Positions 16,382 through 24,506 of a stretch of 64,000 bases of DNA are shown here, piece after piece. The position numbers and the translations under genes are program-made. Position 1 is the first letter of the stretch; the number at the start of each line of letters is the position of its first letter. Below the pieces are notes generated by a model. That model was not told where the DNA came from and made no database searches. It saw only the letters and a list, made by a program, of their open reading frames with translations. This DNA is from Deltaproteobacteria bacterium. Lineage in GTDB: Bacteria; Myxococcota_A; UBA796; GCA-2862545. Location of the stretch: positions 1 to 64,000 of the forward strand of contig JAFGVK010000025.1 of NCBI GenBank assembly GCA_016938035.1, given 5' to 3'.

Positions 16382-17298
16382 CGACGGTCCATCAGCTTGA
16401 GGTCGAAGATCAGGGTGGCGCCAGGGGGGATCTGGGGCGGGCGCCCCGCCTCGCCGTAGGCGAGGTCTGCCGGCACTCTGAGCTGCCGGTGGCCCCCCAC
16501 CTGCATCGTGGTCAGGGCCTCGTTCCAGCCCTCGATCACCGCCCCCACCTTGAAGGTGGCCGGTTCAGGTCTGCGGAGCGAGCTGTCGAACAGGGCCCCG
16601 TCGGCGTCCAGCCACCCCGTGTAGTCCACCACCACCGTGTCGCCCAGCTGTGGGGTCGGTCCGGTGCCCTCGGAGAGCTCGGCCACCTGCAGCCCGGAGG
16701 GGAGGGTCTGGTAGCTCACCTTGGCGGGGGCCTCTGGGACGACCCGCTGGCCCAGCACCTGGAGCAGCTCCACCTCGATGACCAGGTCGGTGCCGCCCGT
16801 CACCCCCAGGCGCGAGGAGCCGGTCTGCCCGTAGCCCAGCGCTGCGGGCACCTTGAGCTGGCGCAGGCCGCCCTCCCGCATCCCAGGCACCCCCAGGTTG
16901 AGGGCCTCCAGGTTGCGCGCGGCCCCAAGAAACACGGCCCTGGCGGGGCGGTCCGTGCCGTCCTCCACCAGGCGGTCGTCCGCCGTCCAGGTGCGCCAGC
17001 GCAGCTTGACCGAGTCTCCCGGCCCGGGCTCCGGGCCCTCCCCGACGCGCAGGTCAAAGACGCCCAGCCCGTTCTCGCCCGTCTGAAAGCGGTCGGCGGG
17101 GATCCTGGTGGGGGTCGCGGGGGCGTCCTGGAGCACCATCCGCTGTGGGGCCTCGCGCAGGTCGGTGGGCGCGGGAAGCTCCTCGGGCGGAGGGCTCAGC
17201 AGCGCCGCGAACAGGGCGACCGCTGCCAAGGTGGCGGAAGCGCCCAACAGGATGTGGGTGAGTCGCGCTGACGACAAGGAGGACCTCCGTAGGTCCAT
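16378..17298 (-). CDS. Tandem FKBP-type peptidyl-prolyl cis-trans isomerase
   Basis: A 306-residue protein with an N-terminal signal anchor (LTHILLGASATLAAVALFAALL, residues about 13-33) and two FKBP domains, about 70-180 and 195-306. Each carries the FKBP pattern: a 'GDSVKLRWRTW' or 'GDTVVVDYTGW' strand, VFLGAARNLEALNLGVPGM or FKVGAVIEGWNEALTTMQVG, and 'VPAALGYGQTG' or 'VPADLAYGEAG' with an end strand. The second domain is closer to consensus (DYTGW, FDSS, AYGE, IPP, LIFDLKL). It likely assists folding in the periplasm and is translationally coupled to the TonB receptor gene. ATG 17298 is preferred over GTG 17301. Confidence 0.9.
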   Translation of the reverse strand: MDLRRSSLSSARLTHILLGASATLAAVALFAALLSPPPEELPAPTDLREAPQRMVLQDAPATPTRIPADRFQTGENGLGVFDLRVGEGPEPGPGDSVKLRWRTWTADDRLVEDGTDRPARAVFLGAARNLEALNLGVPGMREGGLRQLKVPAALGYGQTGSSRLGVTGGTDLVIEVELLQVLGQRVVPEAPAKVSYQTLPSGLQVAELSEGTGPTPQLGDTVVVDYTGWLDADGALFDSSLRRPEPATFKVGAVIEGWNEALTTMQVGGHRQLRVPADLAYGEAGRPPQIPPGATLIFDLKLMDRR

Positions 17299-17344
17299 CA
17301 CCCTACCCCGACCTTGCGCCGGAGACTAGCGGGCGCGCTGGTAA

Positions 17345-17361
17345 AGGCGCACAAAACGCCT
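17345..17361 (-). terminator. Weak intrinsic-terminator-like hairpin
   Basis: On the minus strand AGGCG, a TTTTGTG loop, then CGCCT followed by TTA. The stem is only 5 bp and the T-tract short. It lies 20 nt past the stop of the small membrane protein gene. Confidence 0.3.
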
Positions 17362-17380
17362 CTCGCGGGGGGGGCCGTTG

Positions 17381-17620
17381 TCAGCTCTGCATGCCGAACC
17401 ATGCAGCGATCAAGCCGCCTGCGCCTAGGCAGCCCATCACGATCAGGCCGAAGAGGGCGCTCACCCCCGCGATGATGTAGCGCGGGCTGAAGAGCGCACC
17501 GCTCTTGGCGCGGTGATAGAGCTGGTAGAGCTCCCTGCCGGGACCGCTGCGAACAAACCTCGCCTGGAGCTGACGAGACACCTCGTCCTGCATACCCTGC
17601 GAGAAATTCTTCGGTGCCAT
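17381..17620 (-). CDS. Small single-pass membrane protein
   Basis: A 79-residue protein starting at ATG 17620 (GGGGGTGT upstream; ATG 17632 adds four residues and lacks a good site). The first half is polar and basic (NFSQGMQDEVSRQLQARF). The C-terminal half is one or two hydrophobic helices (YIIAGVSALFGLIVMGCLGAGGLIAAWFG). No family was recognised. It lies 51 nt downstream of the L36 gene on the same strand and may share its transcript. Confidence 0.6.
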   Translation of the reverse strand: MAPKNFSQGMQDEVSRQLQARFVRSGPGRELYQLYHRAKSGALFSPRYIIAGVSALFGLIVMGCLGAGGLIAAWFGMQS

Positions 17621-17671
17621 GGACACCCCCATGTAAAGGGCGCGCGGCCGCCGGCGGAGAGGTCTGGTGAC

Positions 17672-17815
17672 CTACCGCTTCTTCTGGGAAGAACCCTGGC
17701 GGGCCTTGAAGCGCGGGTTGGTCTTGTTGATGACGTAGACCCGTCCACGGCGGCGGACCACCTGGCAGTCCTTGTGGCGAGTCTTGAGGGTCTTCAGTGA
17801 GTTGGCAACTTTCAT
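17672..17815 (-). CDS. rpmJ: 50S ribosomal protein L36, type B
   Basis: A 47-residue basic protein ([17 protein letters not shown], then [20 protein letters not shown], ending [10 protein letters not shown]). The order NSL-K-R-H[27 protein letters not shown] is the signature of type B L36 (YkgO-like). It keeps only one Cys (Cys17), so it is the zinc-independent form; zinc-free L36 copies are often induced under zinc limitation, but no Zur site was recognised here. GGAGAGA precedes ATG 17815. A near-consensus promoter lies 31 nt upstream of the start. Confidence 0.95.
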   Translation of the reverse strand: MKVANSLKTLKTRHKDCQVVRRRGRVYVINKTNPRFKARQGSSQKKR

Positions 17816-17845
17816 GATTCTCTCCGCCGACTGGGCGACCGGGGC

Positions 17846-17874
17846 ATAATAGTGTGAGCGTGAACCTTAGTCAA
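17846..17874 (-). promoter_or_regulatory. Sigma70-like promoter for rpmJ
   Basis: On the minus strand TTGACT (17874-17869), a 17-nt spacer, then TATTAT (17851-17846). The -35 matches 5 of 6 and the -10 matches 4 of 6 of the consensus, with ideal spacing. The TGA inside the -35 hexamer is the stop codon of the upstream lipoprotein gene. Confidence 0.75.
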
Positions 17875-20267
17875 GGTCGTGGGCGCCACTCCACCGCCGG
17901 GCCCCAGTCCTGGACCCGGAGGAGGAAGCGATCGAGCTCAGTGTCTTCCGCACAACCCTCATTGCACTCCACCCACCCGTTGTCGAGGGCGCGATCGCCT
18001 CGGAGGTTGGAGAGGTTCTGGAGATGGAAGGTCCACCAGCGCGGTGTCGTCGGATCTCTGTGGGCGATCACCCGGGCGGCCAGGTAGTGCTCCAGGGCGA
18101 GGAAATCGGCGCGGTTCATCACGTCCGGGCGCTCTTCCCCCTCGATCGCTGGGTCGGTCCAGTCGGCGAAGGGATCGGCGTACTGTCCGAAGTCCCAGAA
18201 CAGCAGGCCGGAGCGCTGGAGCTCGCCCAGCCACGGCAGGGCGAAGCTCACCCCCGGGTGGTACTCCCCGGTGCCCCCTCCCTGATCCCAGGTGCCGGGG
18301 GTCTCGCCGAGAGGCACCGCGAAGACGCGCAGGGCTGCGTCGGTGGGGGACAGCTCCTTGGCCGCCGCCTCGGGGATCCTCGGCTGCATGTCGGCTACCC
18401 CGAAGTAGAGGCCGTCCTCTGCAGGCTGCCCGTCGGGCAGGGGGAGGGACGGGTACAGCCCCACCCAGCCGGCCGTCCCCGCGAGCGTCGCGCCCTCATA
18501 GCCGCCGCCCACCAGGGTCCAGTCCGGCTCCTCACCCAGCCAGGGCTCGAGCGCCCCGCGCTGAGCGAGCTCCCTGTAGAACGACTCGAACGCCTCCGGG
18601 GTGCTGTCCCCCTCCCAGCAGGACGGGTCCGCGAGCTCGCGGGGCACCTCGGGGCAGCGCAGCCACCAGGTGTTGGCGTCCCAGGGCTGGGAGTGGATGA
18701 AGAGGGCCGCCGTGCCCGTGCCCGCCTCCTCCCACGCCAGGAGGCGGGAGCCCGCCGCGAGCGGGAGGGCCGCTCCCTGGTCGCGGAGCCGAGGGAGCTC
18801 CTGCTCGGCGCACCACCTGGACTGAGCGATCGCGGTGGGGTTGATCCCCAGCACCACCGCCGCTGGGCCGCCGGGCCAGCTGGGCTGCAGCCGCTGGTCG
18901 AGCCAGTCCAGCTGCCGCGCGAGCAGGTCGCCGCGCTCCCCCTGGACACAGCAGAGGAGCGCCGCGCCCTCGAAGCCCCTGCAGGTCTGTGAGATCGCCG
19001 CCTCGGTGAAGGCGTCCTGTTCGTCGTAGTAGTGGGGGTCTCGCGGGGTCTCCGCGAAGGCGGCCATCGCCAGCCCGACGGTGCCCGGGGGCATGGCGGC
19101 GAGGTGCGCGCCGTCCAGCCACCCCTCCACCTCCACCCCGTCTGGGCGATCGAAGACGAGCACCAGCTCCTGAAACTCGGTCCCGATGCCCGCCGCGAGC
19201 AGCGGGTCGGTGAGGTCCATCGCGGTCACCACGTCACCGCTGAGCCGGTAGAGCACCCCGTGCCCGTCCCTGTTGCCCCAGGCATAGGCGGTGGGCTGGT
19301 CGGCGGGGCGCGCGAGGAGGAGCCCCTCAGCACCGGGGACAGGGTAGGCGACCGGCGCGTCCCCCTGGGGCAGGGACAGCACCAGATCCTCGGTCAGCAC
19401 CCAGGCGCTCTCCTCCGCGGGGTGGACCAGGAGGGCCAGGAGCGGTTCGCGGAGCGCCTCCCGGCGGAGCCGCCCGGTCCGCTCGAGCGACCCGTCCTGC
19501 GTCACCCGATAGAAGGTGAGCTCCCCCTCCACCGCGACCGCCACCCTGTCCCCCGAACCGGCGAGTAGCCCGGTCCCGTCCGGTCCGTTGCGGTGAAGCA
19601 GGCCCTCGGCAGAGGAGAGCCCGTCGGGCAGCGGGAGGCTCCACAGGTGACCCGATCGCCAGGCGACGAGGGCGGCGCGCGTCGCGGCGAGCTGCGCGCC
19701 GGGGAGCTCGGGGTCATCGATCCGGAGGGGCGGGAGCCAGCTGTTCCAGGAGCGTGGGGACTCGCCGCTCAGCTCCGGCTGGTGGTAGGCGGGGCTGAGA
19801 TCCAGGCGCTGGAGCTGCCCGTCTCTCCACCCGAGCATCAGGCCGCCCGCGAGGGTGGCCTGGGTCAGCCCGCCGTGGACTCGGGAGGGGGTGGTGAACC
19901 GCCAACCCGCTGGGACCTCCGCCGCTGCGGTGCAGTTCCCGTCTTGATAGCCAAGGTGGGCGCATGGCTGCTCGGGGATGGGCTCCACCGCTCCCGGGGC
20001 GCTGGGGAGCCACCAGCACCTGTCTCCCACCACCCCAAACGGGCTGCGCACCCACAGCGCCTCTGCAGGGCCCTCCTGCAGAAAGGTCGCCCCGCTCGAG
20101 TCGTCGAGCAGCACCCTCCAGGGGCCAGCCCCGCCCTCCTCCTCCGCGCACGGGAGGCGCAGGCGTGCGACCGACTCCGACAGCGGCTGCGCCCACCGCT
20201 CCGCCACCTCCTCTGCTTGGAGAGGGGGGGGCGAGCAGGCCATCAGTAGGAGGAGGAGCCAGAGCAT
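17871..20267 (-). CDS. Large lipoprotein of unknown function
   Basis: A 798-residue protein with lipobox LMAC (Cys11), so exported and lipidated. Residues about 100-450 have repeated short beta segments (e.g. LVAWRSGHLWSLPLPDG, VAVAVEGELTFYRV, LVLSLPQGD), suggestive of a beta-propeller. The C-terminal 350 residues are different: many Trp and paired Cys (ALLCCVQGERGD, WWLRCPEVPRELADPSCW), a segment AAVVLGINPTAIAQ, and a motif HPGVSFALPWLGELQRSG. No family recognised for either half. The start is supported by a promoter-like element 12 nt upstream but only a weak ribosome site. Confidence 0.75.
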   Translation of the reverse strand: MLWLLLLLMACSPPPLQAEEVAERWAQPLSESVARLRLPCAEEEGGAGPWRVLLDDSSGATFLQEGPAEALWVRSPFGVVGDRCWWLPSAPGAVEPIPEQPCAHLGYQDGNCTAAAEVPAGWRFTTPSRVHGGLTQATLAGGLMLGWRDGQLQRLDLSPAYHQPELSGESPRSWNSWLPPLRIDDPELPGAQLAATRAALVAWRSGHLWSLPLPDGLSSAEGLLHRNGPDGTGLLAGSGDRVAVAVEGELTFYRVTQDGSLERTGRLRREALREPLLALLVHPAEESAWVLTEDLVLSLPQGDAPVAYPVPGAEGLLLARPADQPTAYAWGNRDGHGVLYRLSGDVVTAMDLTDPLLAAGIGTEFQELVLVFDRPDGVEVEGWLDGAHLAAMPPGTVGLAMAAFAETPRDPHYYDEQDAFTEAAISQTCRGFEGAALLCCVQGERGDLLARQLDWLDQRLQPSWPGGPAAVVLGINPTAIAQSRWCAEQELPRLRDQGAALPLAAGSRLLAWEEAGTGTAALFIHSQPWDANTWWLRCPEVPRELADPSCWEGDSTPEAFESFYRELAQRGALEPWLGEEPDWTLVGGGYEGATLAGTAGWVGLYPSLPLPDGQPAEDGLYFGVADMQPRIPEAAAKELSPTDAALRVFAVPLGETPGTWDQGGGTGEYHPGVSFALPWLGELQRSGLLFWDFGQYADPFADWTDPAIEGEERPDVMNRADFLALEHYLAARVIAHRDPTTPRWWTFHLQNLSNLRGDRALDNGWVECNEGCAEDTELDRFLLRVQDWGPAVEWRPRP

Positions 20268-20278
20268 GGAGTGCCTGA

Positions 20279-20306
20279 ATTATGCCGTCGCGCTCAGGTC
20301 AGCCAA
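20279..20306 (-). promoter_or_regulatory. Candidate promoter of the large lipoprotein gene
   Basis: Minus strand TTGGCT (20306-20301), 16-nt spacer, CATAAT (20284-20279), 12-17 nt before ATG 20267. -35 matches 4 of 6 and -10 matches 5 of 6 of the sigma70 consensus. The very short leader is unusual. Confidence 0.45.
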
Positions 20307-20405
20307 CGCCGTGACGAAGAAGTCCCCGACATGTCTTGCGCGTGTTTCGGTTCTCGGCCCGCCGTGCTATCTTGCCGGCATGAACCCTGACGGGAGTATC
20401 CACCT

Positions 20406-21899
20406 ATGCTACGCTTCCTCGCCTTGACCCTGGGCCTAGGCCTCTCCACCGCGGCATTCGGTGTGTCCCTCACCCTGCACGACGGGTGGATCTTGGAGGG
20501 CGCTCCGGGGACTTGGTATCAGAACGGGGTCAACGAGCCCACTGTGGCATGGGACGCTGCCGCGTCGCAGTACGTGATGTTCTTTGAGACGAAGTTTCCC
20601 AGTGACACCGGCATCTACGACCCGGCGGACTACCCCGGCTGCAACTCGGTGTGGGGCATCGGGCGGGCCACATCTCCGGACGGCTTCAATTGGACCGTCG
20701 ACCAGGATCCGACGGTCATCCCCGCGCCCAACAGCTACTACCAGTGCGTCGCCGCCCACCCCACCGTGGTGTACGACGGCTCCCTCTGGCGCCTGTGGTT
20801 CAAGTCGGAGCAGCCTGCCACCCTGGGGACTGAGTGCGGCCGCGAGTGGGGCTGCGCGAGGTACACCGGCATCGGCTACGCGGAGTCCACGGACAGCGAG
20901 ATCTTCGATGTGAGCGAGCTCCCCGCGCTCGCCCCGCCCCCCGCGATCTGGAACTCCACCGAGGCGGAGCCTGGCGCCTTCGCCTCGCTCGGCTACCCCT
21001 CGGTGATCTCCTATGACGACGGTACCGGTCGCACGTGGTACCTGTTCCTGTCCCTGGACTACAACGGTTCGGACGGGACCAAGTACTCGGACATCTTCGT
21101 CGCTACCTCGACCGATGCCCTCAACTGGACGCTGATGGGCGAGAGCACGGACGTGGCCGAGCCCGGGTACCACGGTGTGCACACCCACGGGTGGGCGGAC
21201 TGGATCCAGGAGATGGCCAACAACCCCGCGGCCGTCTGCTTCGACGGGGATGTCTACTTCCCGATGCTGATGTTCTTTGGCGGAAAGACCACTTCCGCGG
21301 ATGATATCCGTGGCTTCGGTACCGCCACCGGCCGCACCTGTGACGACTGGTATGTGAACGCGGGGACTCAGATCTTCGAGTGGAACCTCAACCTCAGCTA
21401 TGACAACTGGACGGGCTGGGACGCCATGCGGGTGGGGAGCGACGACTTCCTGGTGTGGTACTCCAAGCGGACCGATGACGCGGTCGCTGGGAGCCCCAGG
21501 GCGATCAGCGTGGCCTACACCAACGACGTGTGGGACACCGATCTGATCTCCGATCGGATGTGCGACAAGGTGGAGGGTGACACGGACACCGACACCGACA
21601 CGGACACGGACACGGACACGGACACGGACACGGACACCGACACGGACACGGACACGGACACCGACACGGACACCGACACCGACACGGACACCGACACGGA
21701 CACCGACACCGACACCGACACCGATACGGACACCGACACGGACACGGACACGGACACCGATACGGACACCGATACGGACACCGGCCTTGACGGCGTCGGT
21801 GGCGGCGGGTGCTGTGGCAAGAACGACTCCGAGACCGCGCTCCCTGCGCTCTTCCTGCTCCCCGGCTTGGCGCTAGTTCGCAGGCGCCGCAGGAGCTGA
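20406..21899 (+). CDS. Secreted propeller-like protein with (Asp-Thr)34 linker and MYXO-CTERM-like tail
   Basis: A 497-residue exported protein. Residues 1-20 are a signal peptide. Residues about 25-385 have repeated motifs (NEPTVAWDAAASQYVMFFE, then WGIGRATSPDGFNWT, AHPTVVYDGSLWRLWF, GYPSVISYDDGTGRTWYLF, IFVATSTDALNWT) typical of five-bladed GH43/GH32-like propellers that bind or cut glycans. Catalytic acids cannot be assigned by eye. Residues 392-459 are exactly 34 Asp-Thr pairs. The end, GGGGCCGKNDSETALPALFL, then a short hydrophobic stretch and RRRRR, matches the layout of the MYXO-CTERM sorting tail (Gly/Cys, membrane span, Arg cluster), implying surface retention or release. Confidence 0.85.
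   Translation: MLRFLALTLGLGLSTAAFGVSLTLHDGWILEGAPGTWYQNGVNEPTVAWDAAASQYVMFFETKFPSDTGIYDPADYPGCNSVWGIGRATSPDGFNWTVDQDPTVIPAPNSYYQCVAAHPTVVYDGSLWRLWFKSEQPATLGTECGREWGCARYTGIGYAESTDSEIFDVSELPALAPPPAIWNSTEAEPGAFASLGYPSVISYDDGTGRTWYLFLSLDYNGSDGTKYSDIFVATSTDALNWTLMGESTDVAEPGYHGVHTHGWADWIQEMANNPAAVCFDGDVYFPMLMFFGGKTTSADDIRGFGTATGRTCDDWYVNAGTQIFEWNLNLSYDNWTGWDAMRVGSDDFLVWYSKRTDDAVAGSPRAISVAYTNDVWDTDLISDRMCDKVEGDTDTDTDTDTDTDTDTDTDTDTDTDTDTDTDTDTDTDTDTDTDTDTDTDTDTDTDTDTDTDTDTDTDTGLDGVGGGGCCGKNDSETALPALFLLPGLALVRRRRRS
21579..21782 (+). repeat. Hexanucleotide repeat encoding (Asp-Thr)34
   Basis: 204 bp of in-frame GAC-ACS hexamers, about three times longer than the array at 10255-10326. Asp is GAC except for a few GAT near the 3' end; Thr alternates ACC and ACG without a fixed order. 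The opposite strand reads as a Val-Ser repeat, which is an artefact. Confidence 0.97.
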
Positions 21900-21930
21900 T
21901 GGCGCCCCTTGGGCGAGGGCGCGCGCCGCT

Positions 21931-22884
21931 TTGACGCTGCTGATCAGCGGCGGGGTGCAGCCGGGCGGCGATCCGCGGCGCCTGCGGGAGCCGAGGCTGC
22001 TGGCGCTAGACCCCCTGTCCGGTGCGGTGAACACGGTGCTCGCCCTGGGGAGCGGGCCGCGCTGCGCAGGGGGCGACCACCAGGAGCTCACCGCGGGCTT
22101 CGTCCGGGACGGCGCGCTCTGGGTTGGCACGCGCTCCGAGGTGCTGTGCGTGGGCCTCGCAGACGGGAGCGTGCGCACCAGGTGGGGACACCCACTGCTC
22201 TATGACGTGCACTCCGTGGCCCCCGGCGCGCAGGGGGAATTGTTGATCTCCGCCACCGGGCACGACTCGGTGCTTCGGATGAGCGAGGGAGGGGAGCTGC
22301 TGGAGCACCACTGGCTGCGCCGGGGGCGGTTCTGGGACGCATATCCAGGAATTAACAAGGATTTTAGTGGGATCCCCTTCGATCGGTTCAAGCCCCACGC
22401 GCACCACCCGAACAGAGCCTTCCTCCACCAGGGGAGCCCCTGGGTCACCCTGTTCGAGCAGCGCCGGTGCGAGGCGCTAGGCGGCGATCGCGTCATCGAG
22501 CTGCCAGAGGGCCCCCCCCACGACGGGCTGCTGCGCGAGGGCCTGCTGTGGTTCACTACGGTCACCGGGGTGGTGGTGGCAGTGGATCCGGTGAGCCTGG
22601 AGCGGCGGCTGACCTTGGACCTCGCGGCGTTGGATCGGACCCCAGGCCTGCAGGGGTGGTGCAGGGGGATCGAGGTGGTGGGGTCCAGGCTCTTTGTCGG
22701 GATGACCGCCCTGCGGAGCACCACCCACCGAGAGGTGCTGCGGCGCGTGCTCAGGGGCGCGGCGGGGAGGAAGCGCCCGAGCAGGGTGGTGGAGATCGAT
22801 CTGGACCAGCGGCGGGTGGTGCGTGAGTGGCCGGTCTTCGGTGCGGCGGGGGGGGGCACCATCTTCGGGCTCTATTGGGTTTGA
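21931..22884 (+). CDS. Beta-propeller-type protein (possibly TIGR03032/DUF4915-like)
   Basis: A 317-residue cytosolic-looking protein without a signal peptide. TTG 21931 is the only sensible start in this frame after the upstream stop, 31 nt before it; the ribosome site is weak. Repeated blade-like segments are visible: LLALDPLSGAVNTVLAL, LWVGTRSEVLCVGLADGSV, LLISATGHDSVLRM, LLWFTTVTGVVVAVDP, GIEVVGSRLFVGMTAL. The conserved-looking HAHHPNRAFLHQGSPWVTLF and PPHDGLLREGLLWFTT resemble the TIGR03032 family of predicted propellers, but this is by memory. It overlaps the convergent arylsulfotransferase gene by 13 nt. Confidence 0.7.
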   Translation: MTLLISGGVQPGGDPRRLREPRLLALDPLSGAVNTVLALGSGPRCAGGDHQELTAGFVRDGALWVGTRSEVLCVGLADGSVRTRWGHPLLYDVHSVAPGAQGELLISATGHDSVLRMSEGGELLEHHWLRRGRFWDAYPGINKDFSGIPFDRFKPHAHHPNRAFLHQGSPWVTLFEQRRCEALGGDRVIELPEGPPHDGLLREGLLWFTTVTGVVVAVDPVSLERRLTLDLAALDRTPGLQGWCRGIEVVGSRLFVGMTALRSTTHREVLRRVLRGAAGRKRPSRVVEIDLDQRRVVREWPVFGAAGGGTIFGLYWV

Positions 22885-24101
22885 TCCACGCGATCCGTCG
22901 GGGTTCGCCTCGCCGGGAGCAGCGCCGCTGGCAGCTCCTGCGCCGGGAGGCGCTCTACCTGAAACAGGTTCGCGATCAGGGGGCTGCCGTCCGCGCTCTC
23001 GGACCGGGCTGGGTTCCAGAAGGCCCACACCTCCTCTCCTGAGGGGGTGACCTCCACCGCACGGCCCTGGTTGGAGCTGACGATCAGGGTGTTGCCCCCG
23101 CCCAGCCGCTGGACCGTGCCGCAGGTGGCAGAGGACAGGGGCAGCTCGCCCCCGTCCCAGGTCCAGCGCACCGCGCCTGTGTCTAGCGCGAGCTCCAGCG
23201 CCCGGGATCTGGGCCAGGCGCCGCGGTTGTCGAACAACAGCAGGCCACCGTCCGGCGTGGGCTGCGCCTCGTGGGGGGCGTCCCAGGGGCCAGCGGTCGC
23301 CCACACCACCTCGCCGCCCCGCATCAGCAGCACCGCGTCCCGCTCCCGAAGCACTACCAGCACCCCGCCGGCGCTCAGGGGGGGGGGCTGTGAGCCGGGC
23401 GCCACCCACCACACGGTGTTGGCGTGCAGCGGGTCGCGCCCCGCGGCGCCCGCGAGGAGCGCGTGCCATGGAGATCGGCGCAGGGCCGCGCTCAGCGAGG
23501 TGGTGGAGCGCACCGCGCCGGTGTCAGGGTCCAGCGCAACCAGGCGGTCGTCCTCCACCCCGTCCGCTTCGGTGCGCTCGAGGGTCCACAGCAGGCCCCC
23601 GCCGAGGCGCAGGTCGTGGTGATACCGTCCTGCGGCGGTCCAGCGCGGGGCCGCGTCGCGGTCCAGGCGCAGCACCCCGTAGCCGGTGAAGAGGGCGAAC
23701 AGGTCCCCGCCTGGCCCCAACCTGGCCCTGCGCCAGTAGCCTCTGGTCTCGGAGCCCTCGGGGCCTGTCGGGAAGGCCTCCTCCCAGGTCAGGGACCACC
23801 GGTGTAGCGTCGCGCCGTCCATGTCGATCAGGGTGGCGGCGGGCGCGTCACCCGAGACGACCAGGTTGAGCCCGGCCTCAGCGCGGGGATCGTGCAGCGA
23901 GACCCCCAGCTTCTCCGTCGCGGGTCCGGCCCACGCCAGGTACCCCAGCGCGCTGAGCAGCTGCTGGTCCTCTGTGCCGGCTGGCTCCCCGGAGGGCCTG
24001 TTCCACCTGGTGTCGGGGGAGGGCCCTGCGGGCGGGGCAGGGCGCAGCAGCAGCGCGGCGCCGAGCAGGGGGAGGAGCAGCAGTGCGATCCTGGTTCTCA
24101 T
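22872..24101 (-). CDS. Arylsulfotransferase (ASST)-family propeller protein, membrane-anchored
   Basis: A 409-residue protein. ATG 24101 (GGGGAC upstream) gives a hydrophobic N-terminal anchor, MRTRIALLLLPLLGAALLL. The body has the blades of Arylsulfotran_2 proteins: ATLIDMDGATLHRWSL (about 75), DPLHANTVWWV (His-bearing, about 230), HEAQPTPDGGLLLFDNRGA (about 290) and GGNTLIVSSNQGRAVEVTP (about 350), finishing EEVWAFWNP. Known ASSTs are periplasmic and transfer sulfate between phenols using a catalytic His; the two conserved His regions suggest the site is kept, but substrate is unknown. Many family members are annotated only as propellers. Confidence 0.8.
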   Translation of the reverse strand: MRTRIALLLLPLLGAALLLRPAPPAGPSPDTRWNRPSGEPAGTEDQQLLSALGYLAWAGPATEKLGVSLHDPRAEAGLNLVVSGDAPAATLIDMDGATLHRWSLTWEEAFPTGPEGSETRGYWRRARLGPGGDLFALFTGYGVLRLDRDAAPRWTAAGRYHHDLRLGGGLLWTLERTEADGVEDDRLVALDPDTGAVRSTTSLSAALRRSPWHALLAGAAGRDPLHANTVWWVAPGSQPPPLSAGGVLVVLRERDAVLLMRGGEVVWATAGPWDAPHEAQPTPDGGLLLFDNRGAWPRSRALELALDTGAVRWTWDGGELPLSSATCGTVQRLGGGNTLIVSSNQGRAVEVTPSGEEVWAFWNPARSESADGSPLIANLFQVERLPAQELPAALLPARRTPTDRVDQTQ

Positions 24102-24506
24102 GTCCCCAGCTTGACCCGCTGCGGGGCTGGACGCACGCGCTGAGGGCGAGGCGCGTGTGCTGGCGGGTCGATGCTGGCACCGGACCATCGGCCGGACAGT
24201 CTCTCAGGACGCGCGTCTTCATTCCAAAGGAACCATCCTATGACGTCGCAGAGCGCGCAGGTCAGGCCTCGCTGGCGCGCGCCCCGGCGGGTCCTCGTTC
24301 GGTGAGCGGTAGGATGGGCTGCGGATGCGCCCTCGCCCTTCTCACAGGAGGCGCTCCTCGCCCGCGCCCCACCGAGCCTCTTGGCCCCTGTATCAGGCAC
24401 CCCGGGGGCGTCCTGGGTCCGCGGGCCGCTGTCCGTCAGGCAGTGGGCGAGGGGGAGCCGCTGGCGGGTTGGGGCGGCGTGCGGCGCTGGCGTGGCCGCG
24501 GACCGT
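24102..24506. other. Intergenic region, no gene recognised
   Basis: About 405 bases between two minus-strand genes. The open frames are Arg/Pro/Ala-rich with no start signal. It should hold the promoter of the arylsulfotransferase-like gene, but no clear -10/-35 pair was found. A slightly AT-richer patch lies at 24215-24245. Confidence 0.55.

Noticed and set aside
21515-21820. Minus-strand Val-Ser repeat protein
   Set aside because: It is the reverse reading of the Asp-Thr repeat and has no start or context of its own.
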